Positions 1 through 11,781 of a stretch of 64,000 bases of DNA are shown here, in pieces. The DNA is from an uncultured Acidobacteriia bacterium. GTDB lineage: Bacteria; Acidobacteriota; Terriglobia; Bryobacterales; Bryobacteraceae. The notes under the pieces were generated by a model, which saw only the letters and a program-made list of their open reading frames with translations, did no database searches and was not told the origin of the DNA. The number at the start of each line of letters is the position of its first letter. Positions within the stretch are counted from its first letter, which is position 1. The position numbers and the translations under genes were made by a program. The stretch spans positions 1 to 64,000 of the forward strand of contig CAIVVT010000178.1 in NCBI GenBank assembly GCA_903909435.1, in the 5' to 3' direction.

Positions 1-858
1 GACGCTTCGTTCGATCTCATTACCTGCTTTGAAGTAATCGAGCACATCGACGAATGGCTGCTACTGCTGAAGGAAGCCCGGCGCCTGCTGGCACCGGGCG
101 GGCAGTTCATCGTCTCGACGCCAAACAAGTCCTATTACGCCGAATCGCGGGCACAGATTGGCCCCAACCCGTTTCACGTGCACGAATTCGAATATGACGA
201 GTTCAAGTCGGCGCTTGAATCGGCGTTCCCCTGCGTTACCCTTTACGTTCAGAACCACGTTGGTGCGGTCAGCTTCCAACCCGCTACCGCTCCTGCCCCG
301 CACGTCCCGCAATCGGCGGAATTGCACCTGGAGGCGTCGCACCCGGACCCCGCCTCGGCGCACTTCTATCTCGCCGTGTGCGCGGCATCTCAGCAAACCG
401 GCGCGCCCGCATTTCTCCACGTGCCGGCAACCTCGAATTTGCTGCGCGAGCGGGAGAGCCACATTCGCAAGCTGGAGCATGAGTTGGGCTTGAAGGATGC
501 CTGGCTACAGGACCTGCAACGGGATCACGCGTTGCTGCTTGATGTTCACCATGCGCAGGAAGCGGAGTTGGCGTCTGCCCAGAGTTGGGCAAAGACATCC
601 CACGCAGAGTTCGAGGCGGCGCGAAAAGAGCTGCTGGAAACCTGCGACCAGTACGAGAAGCGGCTCGCAGGTATGGAGCGAACCTACGCGGGTCATCTCC
701 AGGAGTTGAATCGTCAGATTGAAGCTATCGAAGCGGCGCGCGACGGTGCTTTGGCGGAAGCGGAACGACTGCGCCAGATACTGACACAGGTTCGCGAATC
801 GCGCTGGGTGAAGCTGGGCCGTAGAATAAACATCGGCCCGGATCTCCAGGGCGTTTAG
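1..858 (+). CDS. SAM-dependent methyltransferase with C-terminal coiled coil (5' truncated)
   Basis: The reading frame is open from base 1, so the N-terminus with the SAM-binding glycine loop lies outside the window. The visible 285 residues begin with the late class I methyltransferase motifs: DLITCFEVIEHI at about 5-16 and LLAPGGQFIVSTPN at about 35-48. From about residue 145 the protein becomes a long charged, Glu/Arg/Leu-rich coiled coil, ending in a basic tail (VRESRWVKLGRR). Methyltransferase plus coiled coil is common in O-antigen and capsule clusters, where such enzymes cap or modify glycan chains. The next gene, a glycosyltransferase, starts 4 bases after the stop, so they are probably co-transcribed. 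The methyl acceptor is unknown. Confidence 0.8.
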   Translation, partial: DASFDLITCFEVIEHIDEWLLLLKEARRLLAPGGQFIVSTPNKSYYAESRAQIGPNPFHVHEFEYDEFKSALESAFPCVTLYVQNHVGAVSFQPATAPAPHVPQSAELHLEASHPDPASAHFYLAVCAASQQTGAPAFLHVPATSNLLRERESHIRKLEHELGLKDAWLQDLQRDHALLLDVHHAQEAELASAQSWAKTSHAEFEAARKELLETCDQYEKRLAGMERTYAGHLQELNRQIEAIEAARDGALAEAERLRQILTQVRESRWVKLGRRINIGPDLQGV

Positions 859-861
859 TCT

Positions 862-3195
862 ATGGCGGCACTAGTTCGATTTCTCGCGGGGATCCCGTTC
901 GTTTTTCTGTCGCCTGTGTTTGCCGCTGTCTCGGCTTTGCTGTTGCTAGCCAGCGATTTCGCCTGGCGCATGTTTGGGCACACCCTCAAGCCCACAAACG
1001 CGAGTCCGGATAACACAGCCGCAACGGTCGTCATACCGAACTGGAATGGCCGCGACCTGCTTGAGAAGTACCTGCCTTCCGTCGTGCAGGCTCTGGCGTA
1101 CAATCCGCGCAACGAGATCCTGATCGTCGATAACGCCTCCACAGACGGCAGCGTGCAGTTTCTGCGCTCCGAATTCCCCCAGGTACGCGTGCTGGCACTC
1201 GACCACAACTACGGCTTTGGCGGCGGTTCGAACCGTGGGTTCGCCGCATCGACCAACGACATTGTCGTGCTGCTCAATAGCGACATGCGGGTGGCCGCCG
1301 ATTTCCTGCAGCCTCTGCTCGACGGCTTCTCGGCCCCTGACATTTTCGCGGTCTCCTGCCAGATCTTCTTCAGCGATCCTGGCAAACTGAGAGAAGAGAC
1401 GGGTCTGACCGAGTGTTGGTGGCGCCGCGGAATGCTGCGCGCCCGGCACCGCGGTGACCCGAGCATCGTGTCGCCCTGGCCATGTTTCTACGCTGGCGGC
1501 GGATCCGCTGCCTTCGACCGGCGCAAGTTCCTCGAGTTGGGTGGCTTCGATGAACTGCTGCGCCCCTTCTACATGGAGGACAGCGACATCGGCCTGATGG
1601 CCTGGAAGCGCGGCTGGCGCATCCTCTATCAGCCCGAAAGCAGGGTTTGGCACGAACATCGTGGAACGATTGGCAAGAATTTCTCCCGAGCCTACATCGA
1701 CGGAGTGATCGGGAAGAACGCGATTCTCTTTGCCTGGAAGAACGCCCACACCGAATCCCGCCTGCTCGCCCACTTCGGCTGGCTGCTGATCGGTGGCTTT
1801 TATTCTTGGATTGCCGGGTATTCCCCACATCGGATGAGCTTGCCCGCGCTCGGACGTGCCTTTCTGCAACTGCCGGAAGCCCTGCGTTCACGCTATCGTG
1901 CGCGCACGCTAGCCGTGCTTGACGACGAGGAGTCCTTTCGCCGCTCCCTACCCGTCTACTACCACGACCGCTTCTCGCGATTCGATTGCCCGCCGGAACG
2001 CCCGCGCGTACTCTTCGTGTGTCCCTACCCGCTTTGGCCACCCGTTCACGGAGGCGCCATATCCATTTACGGCACGGTGAGCCATCTCTCTCGCTTCGCG
2101 GAAATCCACCTGATCGTGCTGTGTGAAACGCCTGCACAGATTTGCGAACAGGAACCGCTGCTCGACGTTGCCGCGTCGGTCACTCCGATGCTAAGGCGCA
2201 CCGGCGTTCCTCCCCGGATTGGATCCCTGCTGCCGCACGCCGTTCGTGAGTTCGGCGACGAGGAGGTGCAGTACGTCCTGGCGCGAGAGATCCTGCGCCA
2301 TTCCATCGACATTGTTCAAATCGAATACACGAACATGGGGCAGTATGTCGTTACGGGCTGCGCCAACCTGGCCTGGATTCTGTTCGAACACGATATCTAC
2401 TTTCAGTCCGTGCAGACTCGTATCGGGGCATTGCACGGTGTCGAGCGGGCGAAAGCCTGTCTCGAGTACCTGCGTGCCCTGCGGTTCGAATTGAAGCTGC
2501 TGCAACGGGTAGATCGGGTGCAGGTTTGCACACCCGACAACCGCGATTACCTGCTCTCGTTTGTCCCGACCCTGCAAGCCCAAATCGATTGCGATGTGCG
2601 GGCCGGCATGGACCTCTCGCGCTTCGAGTTCCGTCCCGATGGGCGTCAGCCCTGCACCATGCTGTTTCTGGGCAGTTTCCGCCACAAGCCGAATCTCGAA
2701 GCCCTGGATTGGTTTCTGGAAGGGGTCATGCCGCTAGTGCTGGAACGTTGTCCACAGGCCCGGCTACGCGTGATCGGTTCCGACCCGCCGGCCCAGGGGG
2801 CTCTGCCTGATTTCAATGGCTCTGTTTCGTTCGAGGGTTTCGTTCCGGACCTGGCCGCGCCTTTGGCGGAGTCAGCGGTTTTCGTGTGTCCGATTCTCAG
2901 TGGTTCGGGAGTGCGAATGAAGCTGCAGGAATCCTTCGCAGCGGGGATTCCCTCGGTCTCCACAACCCTCGGAGCGGAGGGTCTTGGCTCCGAGGATGGA
3001 CTTTACTGCCGGCTGGCGGACGATCACTCCGGCTTCGCTCAAGCGATTGTCGATATCTTCGAGAGCCCCGCCGAGGCTGCGGAGATGGCCGGCCGCGCCC
3101 GCGGATTCATTGAACAATCACGCGGGCTGGTGACCATGACCGAGCGCCTATTGGCTACTTACCGCCGGGCGTTGTCGGAGAAGCGGGCGACATAG
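862..3195 (+). CDS. Two-domain glycosyltransferase, GT2-GT4 fusion
   Basis: This 777-residue protein opens with a hydrophobic segment (about 8-32) that likely anchors it in the inner membrane. A GT2 domain follows, with VVIPNWNGRD near 55, VDNASTDGS near 90, the DxD-like LLNSDM near 137 and YMEDSDIGL near 235. From about residue 380 a second Rossmann unit of GT4 type begins (RPRVLFVCPYPLWPP, then GGAISIY) and ends with the donor-site region SGSGVRMKLQESFAAGIPSV. GT2 enzymes usually invert and GT4 enzymes retain the anomeric configuration, so the fusion probably adds two sugars in sequence to a lipid-linked glycan. It ends with a 41-base convergent overlap with the gene on the other strand. 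The sugars cannot be told from sequence. Confidence 0.88.
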   Translation: MAALVRFLAGIPFVFLSPVFAAVSALLLLASDFAWRMFGHTLKPTNASPDNTAATVVIPNWNGRDLLEKYLPSVVQALAYNPRNEILIVDNASTDGSVQFLRSEFPQVRVLALDHNYGFGGGSNRGFAASTNDIVVLLNSDMRVAADFLQPLLDGFSAPDIFAVSCQIFFSDPGKLREETGLTECWWRRGMLRARHRGDPSIVSPWPCFYAGGGSAAFDRRKFLELGGFDELLRPFYMEDSDIGLMAWKRGWRILYQPESRVWHEHRGTIGKNFSRAYIDGVIGKNAILFAWKNAHTESRLLAHFGWLLIGGFYSWIAGYSPHRMSLPALGRAFLQLPEALRSRYRARTLAVLDDEESFRRSLPVYYHDRFSRFDCPPERPRVLFVCPYPLWPPVHGGAISIYGTVSHLSRFAEIHLIVLCETPAQICEQEPLLDVAASVTPMLRRTGVPPRIGSLLPHAVREFGDEEVQYVLAREILRHSIDIVQIEYTNMGQYVVTGCANLAWILFEHDIYFQSVQTRIGALHGVERAKACLEYLRALRFELKLLQRVDRVQVCTPDNRDYLLSFVPTLQAQIDCDVRAGMDLSRFEFRPDGRQPCTMLFLGSFRHKPNLEALDWFLEGVMPLVLERCPQARLRVIGSDPPAQGALPDFNGSVSFEGFVPDLAAPLAESAVFVCPILSGSGVRMKLQESFAAGIPSVSTTLGAEGLGSEDGLYCRLADDHSGFAQAIVDIFESPAEAAEMAGRARGFIEQSRGLVTMTERLLATYRRALSEKRAT

Positions 3196-3715
3196 CCTTC
3201 TTCAGCGCCTGCACGATTCGTCCGGCCGTCCGGTCCAGGGCCTTGGGCTGGCGGATCGACGGGTCCTGGTAGACCGACCACAGAACTTCTCCGGTTCCAC
3301 GCTTCACCAGGAAGACCATGCCGCGGCTGCGTGCGGGCGTTGCAGGACGCTCTCCCCCCAGCGCCTGCATCTCATGAGCTTCCGGTTCCGCTGGCAGGTC
3401 CTTGTCATCCTTTTGCTTAGCATCCGGCTTCGCTGCCGGCGCAGGCTTGGGTTCCGGATACAATTCCTTAACGCTAGCTTCGAACGCGGCTCCGACATGG
3501 TCCGTCAGCACGGCGTCCGCTTTTGAAGGGTCCGTCACCACTTGAAGAACGGCTCCGCGCGTCAACCGGTTGGCCAGGAACTGATCCATTCCTCGTGACA
3601 TGGGCAGCAAGTATACCGTCTTGACTTGCGCCAGGGACGCCGCACTACCGGATTGCCCGATGCCGGACGCTGAAAAGACGGTAATCAGCGTCGCGCAAGC
3701 GATTAACTGTTTCAC
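3155..3715 (-). CDS. Secreted protein of unknown function
   Basis: I chose the GTG start at 3715 because it gives a clean signal peptide (MKQLIACATLITVFSASG); longer in-frame starts add only polar residues. The mature part has a compact region (VKTVYLLPMSRGMDQFLANRLTR, here split as VKTVYLLPMSRG then MDQFLANRLTR) followed by VVTDPSKADAVLTDHVG, which resembles the small alpha/beta domains of lipoprotein-like secreted proteins. A Pro/Lys/Ala/Glu-rich linker (about 90-125) comes next, then RGMVFLVKRGTGEVLWSVYQDPS. It lies antisense inside the glycosyltransferase cluster and its 3' end overlaps the upstream GT gene. No function can be named. Confidence 0.65.
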   Translation of the reverse strand: MKQLIACATLITVFSASGIGQSGSAASLAQVKTVYLLPMSRGMDQFLANRLTRGAVLQVVTDPSKADAVLTDHVGAAFEASVKELYPEPKPAPAAKPDAKQKDDKDLPAEPEAHEMQALGGERPATPARSRGMVFLVKRGTGEVLWSVYQDPSIRQPKALDRTAGRIVQALKKAMSPASPTTPGGK

Positions 3716-3837
3716 AAGCCCATGATAGCGCTCGCTCTGAGCGTGCCCTGCGTCCCTCTCGAAAGCGAGTTGTTCGCGACTTGAGTGTCTTTTCAACGGC
3801 CGCGTGATACCATCCCGGTTGATTCCGCTTGCCGCGC

Positions 3838-4842
3838 ATGCCTGCGCCCGTTACCATCCTGATCCCGAACTTCAACGGTGAGAAGTTCCTTGAAGACTGC
3901 GTCACCTCGGCGCTTCGACAGAGCCTTGCGCCGAGCGAGGTGCTGGTTGTCGATGACGCTTCCACGGACCGCAGCCCTGAACTTGCCGCCCAGCTTGGCT
4001 CACGCGTACTCTCCCTGTCGCACAACCACGGCTTCGCGCACGCTGTAAACTCCGGCGTGACCGATTCGTCCACGGAATGGGTCGCCATCGTGAACAGCGA
4101 CGTAGTTTTGGCTGACGACTGGCTTGCCGAATTGCTTGATTCGGCACAGGCGAGCAACGCCGCCTACGCCTGTGGACCCATCACGCGCTGTGAAGACGTG
4201 ACAATCATGGACGGGAGCTATGACCTCCTTTCACGCGCGGCGTGCCCTTGGCGTGCCGGATCGGGCTTCCCAATCGCGGAAATGAGACTGCCTGGCGGTT
4301 ATTGGAGCCCATCCTTCACCGCGCTGCTGATCCGTAGAGACGTGTACCTGGAAGCTGGATCGCTCGACGAGTCATTCGGCTCATACCTCGAAGACGTGGA
4401 CTTCGGCTTACGCCTCCACAAGCGCGACTGCCGCGGCGTGTTTGTCCCGACTGCCCTGGCAACGCACCTCGGCAGTGCTACGTTTGGAGCCTGGAGCGCT
4501 CGGTCGACTCGCCTCCTGTCCAGAAACCAATTGCTGCTCGTGGCGCGTCACTATCCTGATGGCTGGTTTCGCCGCTTCGGTCGTGCGGTGGTTGCGGGGC
4601 AGTTGTTGTGGGGCATTCTCGCACTTAGCCAGGGAGTCTTTCCGGCGTGGTTCGCGGGGAAGTTGGATGCGCTGCGCATCTGGAGCGAAATTCGTGCCCG
4701 TTCCACGCCCATGGATTCGTCGTGGCTTACTTCAAGGCTCGAATCTGGCGAGCGTGAGATTCTCGCATGGCAAAGTCAGCCGCCCCGCGACTGGTATTGG
4801 CGCTGGTACTTTCGTTTGGCCGGCAGCCCGGGGAGGGACTGA
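3838..4842 (+). CDS. Family 2 glycosyltransferase
   Basis: A GT-A fold enzyme of about 334 residues. It shows VTILIPNFNG at the N-terminus, VVDDASTDRS near 36, VNSDV (the metal/nucleotide-sugar motif) near 85 and YLEDVDFGLRL near 180, the last holding the predicted catalytic acid. ATG 3838 is preferred to the in-frame TTG at 3829. The C-terminal 100 residues are hydrophobic or amphipathic and may touch the membrane. Its TGA is directly followed by the GTG of the next glycosyltransferase, which indicates one operon. By resemblance to rhamnosyltransferase-like GT2 enzymes of O-antigen clusters it probably transfers a hexose or deoxyhexose; this is inference. Confidence 0.85.
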   Translation: MPAPVTILIPNFNGEKFLEDCVTSALRQSLAPSEVLVVDDASTDRSPELAAQLGSRVLSLSHNHGFAHAVNSGVTDSSTEWVAIVNSDVVLADDWLAELLDSAQASNAAYACGPITRCEDVTIMDGSYDLLSRAACPWRAGSGFPIAEMRLPGGYWSPSFTALLIRRDVYLEAGSLDESFGSYLEDVDFGLRLHKRDCRGVFVPTALATHLGSATFGAWSARSTRLLSRNQLLLVARHYPDGWFRRFGRAVVAGQLLWGILALSQGVFPAWFAGKLDALRIWSEIRARSTPMDSSWLTSRLESGEREILAWQSQPPRDWYWRWYFRLAGSPGRD

Positions 4843-5820
4843 GTGCGAATTGGAGCCGTTATCGTCTCGCACCAATCAGCCGGCTGCCTACGCGCCTGCC
4901 TGGAGGCTTGCCAGCGCTACGCCTCCCCCAGCGAGGGGATCCTGGTGATTGACAACGCCTCCAGAGACGACTCGGTACGTGTGGCATCCAGCGTCCCCGG
5001 TGTGACCGTCGTCCCCAATCCGGACAATCCCGGCTTCGCCGCAGCAGTCAACCAGGGCTTTCGCGCACTGCCCACTGCGGACTTGGTTTTGGTGCTGAAC
5101 CCCGACGCAATTCTGCAATCCGGCATCGAGCCACTCATTCGCTGCTTCGACGACCCGCTGACAGCCATCGCGTCCGGTGCTCTCTGCGATTCTGGCGGCC
5201 AACCTCAACGTGGCTTCACCTTGCGCCGCTTCCCCACGCCAGCAGCTTTAGTGTTGGAAAATCTTGCACTCAATCGAGTCTGGCCCGGCAATTCTGTCAA
5301 CCGGCGTTGGCGCTGCCTGGATCTGGACCTGAAGCAGAGTCAGGAGGCCGAGCAGCCCGCTGGCGCATTTCTGGTCATTCGGAGAGCGTCCTGGAGTGCG
5401 CTTCGAGGCCTCGATGAAGGCTTCCGCCCGGTTTGGTTTGAGGACGTGGATTTCTGCCTCCGCGCCTGGCAAGCGGGGTATAGAATCCGTTACCAACCAT
5501 TGGCCATTGCCGTGCATGAAGGAGCTCACTCGGTCCGCTCAGTGGACTGGGGCGAGCGACAGGTATACTGGAACGAGAATCTTCTACGTTACTCCGGCCT
5601 CCACTTTAGCCTGGCGGGCCAGTTAATTACGGCTCTGTCGGTTGCCGTGGGCGGCGTCAGCCGGGGAGTGTGGGAAACATTGCGGAGGGGCTCTCCCGGC
5701 CCTTTGCACGTAGCTGGTCTCATTGTTCGAGTAGCGGCGGCGGCAGTTTGGGCCGCTGCGGGTTCCGCTCGCAAGCGAACTTTGAGAGGTACCCGGGAGG
5801 GGAACTCGGAACTGGGATAA
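4843..5820 (+). CDS. Family 2 glycosyltransferase
   Basis: A 325-residue GT2 enzyme starting with GTG immediately after the upstream stop; a GGGAGGGA ribosome-binding sequence lies within the end of the previous gene. Motifs are VIVSHQSAG near 5, VIDNASRDDS near 35, VLNPDA (DxD position) near 84 and WFEDVDFCLRAWQAG near 200. The NPDA form is typical of rhamnosyltransferase-like GT2 proteins. The tail from about 255 is hydrophobic and may be membrane-associated. It sits second in a run of three GT2 genes, so it likely adds one residue of the same repeating unit. Confidence 0.85.
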   Translation: MRIGAVIVSHQSAGCLRACLEACQRYASPSEGILVIDNASRDDSVRVASSVPGVTVVPNPDNPGFAAAVNQGFRALPTADLVLVLNPDAILQSGIEPLIRCFDDPLTAIASGALCDSGGQPQRGFTLRRFPTPAALVLENLALNRVWPGNSVNRRWRCLDLDLKQSQEAEQPAGAFLVIRRASWSALRGLDEGFRPVWFEDVDFCLRAWQAGYRIRYQPLAIAVHEGAHSVRSVDWGERQVYWNENLLRYSGLHFSLAGQLITALSVAVGGVSRGVWETLRRGSPGPLHVAGLIVRVAAAAVWAAAGSARKRTLRGTREGNSELG

Positions 5821-5832
5821 TGGCCTGATCGG

Positions 5833-6891
5833 ATGGCTTCACGCGATTTCGTTTCGGTCACGATAGTGACCTACAACAGCGGGCGCTATATTAAGCGCTG
5901 CCTTGACTCCGTCCTCGGCCAGAAGGGACCGGACATCGAGGTTATTGTTGTTGATAACAACTCGACGGACGGAACCTGCGACCTGCTCGAACAGTTCGAG
6001 GACCGCTGCATGGTCGTCCGCAACCATAAGAACCTGGGGTTCGCGGCCGCACAGAATCAGGCGATTCTCCGTTCTCGCGGCAATTGGGTGCTCACCCTTA
6101 ACCCGGACGTGTTGCTGATGCCCTACTTCATCCAGGCACTGGTAGAAGCAGGCCGCAACGATCCCGGAGTCGGCAGCGTTTGTGGCAAGCTGCTCGCGAT
6201 GAGCCCGGATTTCGACATCGACGCCCGGCCGCGAGTCGATAGTACCGGCATTTACTTCACCCCCAACCTGCGTCACCTGGACCGCGGTAGCCGTGAGATC
6301 GACAACGGCCACTATCTGAAACGTGAGTACGTGTTCGGTGCAACGGCTGCGGCAGCGTTGTATCGCCGCGACATGATCGACGATATCTCCGTCGATGGGG
6401 AGTTCTTCGACCCCGATTTCTTTGCCTACCGCGAGGATGCCGATGTCGCGTGGCGCGCTCAATTGCTCGGCTGGCGCTGCCTATATACACCGTATGCCCG
6501 CGGTTACCACGTCCGCGCCGTGCTCCCCGGGAATCGCCGCGCCCTGCCTCGCGCCATCAACATGCACTCGGTCAAAAACCGGTTCCTGATGCGAATCAAG
6601 AACATGACCGCACACCTGTACGGCCGATGCTGGCTCGCCATCACCGCCAGAGACTTGGTCGTATTCGGTTGCTGCATCCTGTACGAGCATTACTCCCTGA
6701 AAGCAATCGTCGAAATCTGTCGCGCATGGCGCGGTGTTTGGGCCAAGCGTCGTTGGATCATGCAGCGCAAACGCGTCAGCGACGAGTACATTGCTGCCTG
6801 GTTCCGCTATCATCCCGTCAGCCGGCCGGCGCACAAGAGCGCTCGAGCAGTGACCGCTCCAGGCAGCGAAACTCAGGTTGTCGAGGGCTGA
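5833..6891 (+). CDS. Family 2 glycosyltransferase
   Basis: A 352-residue GT2 enzyme. VTIVTYNSGRYI opens the protein, followed by VVDNNSTDGT near 38, LTLNPDVLL near 89 and FAYREDADVAWRAQLLGW near 198. The NPDV motif replaces the classical DxD, as in rhamnosyltransferase-like members. Its start is 12 bases after the preceding stop, in the same operon. The 3' end lies just upstream of the GT4 gene that begins at 6902. Its position at the end of the GT2 run suggests a role in one glycan repeat. Donor and acceptor are unknown. Confidence 0.85.
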   Translation: MASRDFVSVTIVTYNSGRYIKRCLDSVLGQKGPDIEVIVVDNNSTDGTCDLLEQFEDRCMVVRNHKNLGFAAAQNQAILRSRGNWVLTLNPDVLLMPYFIQALVEAGRNDPGVGSVCGKLLAMSPDFDIDARPRVDSTGIYFTPNLRHLDRGSREIDNGHYLKREYVFGATAAAALYRRDMIDDISVDGEFFDPDFFAYREDADVAWRAQLLGWRCLYTPYARGYHVRAVLPGNRRALPRAINMHSVKNRFLMRIKNMTAHLYGRCWLAITARDLVVFGCCILYEHYSLKAIVEICRAWRGVWAKRRWIMQRKRVSDEYIAAWFRYHPVSRPAHKSARAVTAPGSETQVVEG

Positions 6892-6901
6892 TCGGCAGAT
6901 C

Positions 6902-7999
6902 ATGCGCATTGCCATCCTCGGGACCCGGGGCATCCCCGCGCGCTACGGCGGGTTTGAAACGTTCGCAGAAGAACTCTCCACCCGCCTCGCCAACCGGGGC
7001 CATCGCGTCACGGTCTATTGCCGCGAACGTCCTCAGGAACCTGTTTGGCGCGGCGTTGAGTTGCGGTATCTGCCAGCGGTGCGCCATAAGTACCTGGAAA
7101 CGCTCCAGCACACGCTCAGTTCGACCCTGGATCTCATTCGCGATCACCACGACGTGGCGCTCTATTGCAACGCTGCCAATGCGGTCTTTACGCCTCTGGC
7201 GCGCATGGCCGGCACGCCCGTCGCGCTCAATGTAGATGGGCTGGAACGCCGCCGCAAGAAGTGGAACATCTTCGCGCGGTGCTGGTACCTGGGCTCAGAG
7301 ACGCTGGCGACGTTTTGCCCGGACGAAATCGTCACGGATGCCGAGAGTATTCGCGACTACTACCAGCAGCGCTATGGACGCTCGTCCTGGTTCATCCCCT
7401 ACGGCGCGCCGACCGGCCCAGTGGACGCTGGCAATACACTTCCGGAACTCCAACTGGAACGCCGCCGCTACTTCCTTTACGTGAGCCGCTTCGAACCCGA
7501 GAACAACCCGTTGATGGTGCGCCGGGCCTTCGAGCAGGTGGATACTCCGTTCCGGCTCGCGCTCATTGGTGACGCGCCCTACGCGGAGGACTACATTCGC
7601 ACCGTCAGGAATACGAGCGATCCCAGGATCGTCATCCCCGGAGCACTTTACGGCGATGGCTACCACGAACTCCAGGCGAACAGCTTCGCCTACATTCATG
7701 CGACGGAGGTCGGCGGAACTCACCCCGCCTTGATCGAGGCGATGGGGCGCGGCGCGCTGGTGCTTTACCTCTGGACGGACGAAAACAACGAAGTCGCGGG
7801 CGGTGCAGGCTTGCCCTTCGGCAATGAACGAGAACTTTTGGCTCAAATGAACGCTGTTCTCGCCATGACTGAACCAGAGCGCCAGAAACTCCGCGATGCC
7901 GCCGTGCAGCGCGTACGCGAACGCTATAGCTGGGACGCAGTGACCACCAGTTACGAGCGCCTCTTCGCGAGCCTCGTTTCCGGCGAACGCGCGTCCTGA
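6902..7999 (+). CDS. GT4 glycosyltransferase of the DUF1972 (rhamnosyltransferase-like) group
   Basis: The ATG at 6902 is preferred because the family nearly always starts MRIAILGTRGIPARYGGFET, which is what is seen. The N-terminal DUF1972 half is followed by a GT4 C-terminal half with YFLYVSRFEPENNP near 195 and GALYGDGYHELQANSFAYIHATEVGGTHPAL, given here only as its start and end: GALYGDGYHEL and HATEVGGTHPAL. The Glu in PALIEAMGRGALV sits where GT4 enzymes bind the donor. Length (365 residues) is normal for the family. It closes the glycosyltransferase operon, and alr begins 66 bases later. Related proteins are annotated as transferring rhamnose or a similar sugar to a lipid-linked acceptor. 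Confidence 0.88.
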   Translation: MRIAILGTRGIPARYGGFETFAEELSTRLANRGHRVTVYCRERPQEPVWRGVELRYLPAVRHKYLETLQHTLSSTLDLIRDHHDVALYCNAANAVFTPLARMAGTPVALNVDGLERRRKKWNIFARCWYLGSETLATFCPDEIVTDAESIRDYYQQRYGRSSWFIPYGAPTGPVDAGNTLPELQLERRRYFLYVSRFEPENNPLMVRRAFEQVDTPFRLALIGDAPYAEDYIRTVRNTSDPRIVIPGALYGDGYHELQANSFAYIHATEVGGTHPALIEAMGRGALVLYLWTDENNEVAGGAGLPFGNERELLAQMNAVLAMTEPERQKLRDAAVQRVRERYSWDAVTTSYERLFASLVSGERAS

Positions 8000-8065
8000 A
8001 CGACCCAACCACAAAACCAACGTCTCAGGTTCCCCCGTGCCGGTCCGCTACTCGACAATGGGAGG

Positions 8066-9196
8066 ATGGTCCCGACCACGTGCCGCTGCTGGGTGGAAGT
8101 CTCGCGCCTCCAACTGGCCGGCAATTACCACGCCGTTTCCGCCGCCGTCGGCCCGGACATCGAGGTGATGCCGGTGGTTAAAGCCGACGCCTACCGCCAC
8201 GGCGCAGTGGAAGTCTCCCGGACTCTTGCCGGGGAAGGCGCCCGCTGGCTTGCGGTCAGTAACGTGGAGGAAGGCGTGGTTCTGCGCCAAGCCGGGATCA
8301 CGGCGCACATCTTCGTGATGGGCGACTTTCTCCCCTTCGAGCGCCCTGCTCTGATCGACTACGAACTCACTCCCGCCATCCACTCCCTCGCGCAGTTGGC
8401 CGATTACGACCGCATGGCTGCGGCTCTTGGGCGTCCACTTGAGTATCATCTGTCCATCGACACCGGCATGAGCCGGCTCGGCACCAGGGACGAGCCGGCA
8501 GCACTTGCTCAGTCGGTGCTCGACTGCAACGCCGCACGCCTGCAGGGCTTGATGACGCACTTCGCCTCGGCAGCGAACTTCGAATCTCCACAGACCGCTG
8601 GCCAAATCGCGCGATTCGAAACCATACGCGACGCCCTCCAGGCCGCCGGACTGTCGCCGCGCTATTGCCACTTGTCCAGTAGTATTCCCGTGGCCTATGG
8701 GATGCGCAATGCCTGGGGCAATATGGTCCGTCCCGGCCATGCCATCTACGGCTACGTCAGCCCCGCTCGCGGCGAGGCGCCCACCGCGCTGATTCAGGTA
8801 CGCCCGGCACTCAACTGGAAGGCGCGTATCCTCGAAGTGAAGGATCTGCCGGCCGGCGCCCAAGTGGGCTACGGTGCGATGCACACCTGCGACCGGGCGA
8901 CGCGGATGGCGGTGATTGCCGTCGGATACGCGGACGGCATGATGCACCGGCTATCGAACAAGGGCAAGGTGATCGCGGCCGGAAAGCTCGTTCCGATTCT
9001 CGGTGCCGTTTCAATGGATCTCACCTCGATCGACATCACTGACTGCCCCCAGCTCGCCATTGGCGACGCGGTGACGCTACTCGGCTGCGAAGGCGCTGTC
9101 ACTCTGGATGCGCAAACCATCGCCAAGGCCGCCGGAACTATCAGCTACAGCGTGTTGTGCGGCATCGGGCAGCGCGTCAAGCGAATCTACGTCTGA
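8066..9196 (+). CDS. alr: Alanine racemase
   Basis: A pyridoxal-phosphate enzyme that interconverts L- and D-alanine for peptidoglycan in the cytosol. The PLP lysine lies in VMPVVKADAYRHG near residue 39. Further family marks are YHLSIDTGMSRLG, HLSSSIP, VRPGHAIYGY, and the C-terminal barrel with VGYADG and GAVSMDLTSIDI. The catalytic tyrosine is probably that of VGYGAMHTCD near 270. At 376 residues it is of normal length. GGAGG directly abuts the ATG, which is too close for ideal initiation, so a slightly different start (such as a nearby GTG) is possible. It is transcribed toward gyrB and separated from it by a hairpin. Confidence 0.95.
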   Translation: MVPTTCRCWVEVSRLQLAGNYHAVSAAVGPDIEVMPVVKADAYRHGAVEVSRTLAGEGARWLAVSNVEEGVVLRQAGITAHIFVMGDFLPFERPALIDYELTPAIHSLAQLADYDRMAAALGRPLEYHLSIDTGMSRLGTRDEPAALAQSVLDCNAARLQGLMTHFASAANFESPQTAGQIARFETIRDALQAAGLSPRYCHLSSSIPVAYGMRNAWGNMVRPGHAIYGYVSPARGEAPTALIQVRPALNWKARILEVKDLPAGAQVGYGAMHTCDRATRMAVIAVGYADGMMHRLSNKGKVIAAGKLVPILGAVSMDLTSIDITDCPQLAIGDAVTLLGCEGAVTLDAQTIAKAAGTISYSVLCGIGQRVKRIYV

Positions 9197-9238
9197 GGTT
9201 CGTTCGAGCGACCGGATCCATTGGACCAACAAACGGAA

Positions 9239-9260
9239 AATGGCAACCGCAGTTGCCATT
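9239..9260. terminator. Bidirectional hairpin between alr and gyrB
   Basis: A perfect 9-bp inverted repeat (AATGGCAAC / GTTGCCATT) with a 4-base loop lies between the convergent ends of alr and gyrB. A T-rich stretch follows on the plus strand, and TTTTCC follows on the minus strand, so it can end transcription from both sides. Confidence 0.75.
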
Positions 9261-9304
9261 CTTTCGAACCATTATTTTTACAATCAACGGTTTAGGAGCG
9301 TCCG

Positions 9305-11728
<2,424 letters not shown>

Positions 11729-11781
11729 TTACCTTCGTCCAAATACGGTCATGTCAGATGCACACTGCCGGACTAGCACCG

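Noticed and set aside
6450-7235. 261-residue plus-strand open frame across a GT2 and GT4 gene
   Set aside because: Out of frame with two certain genes, Arg/Ser-rich, no initiation signal.
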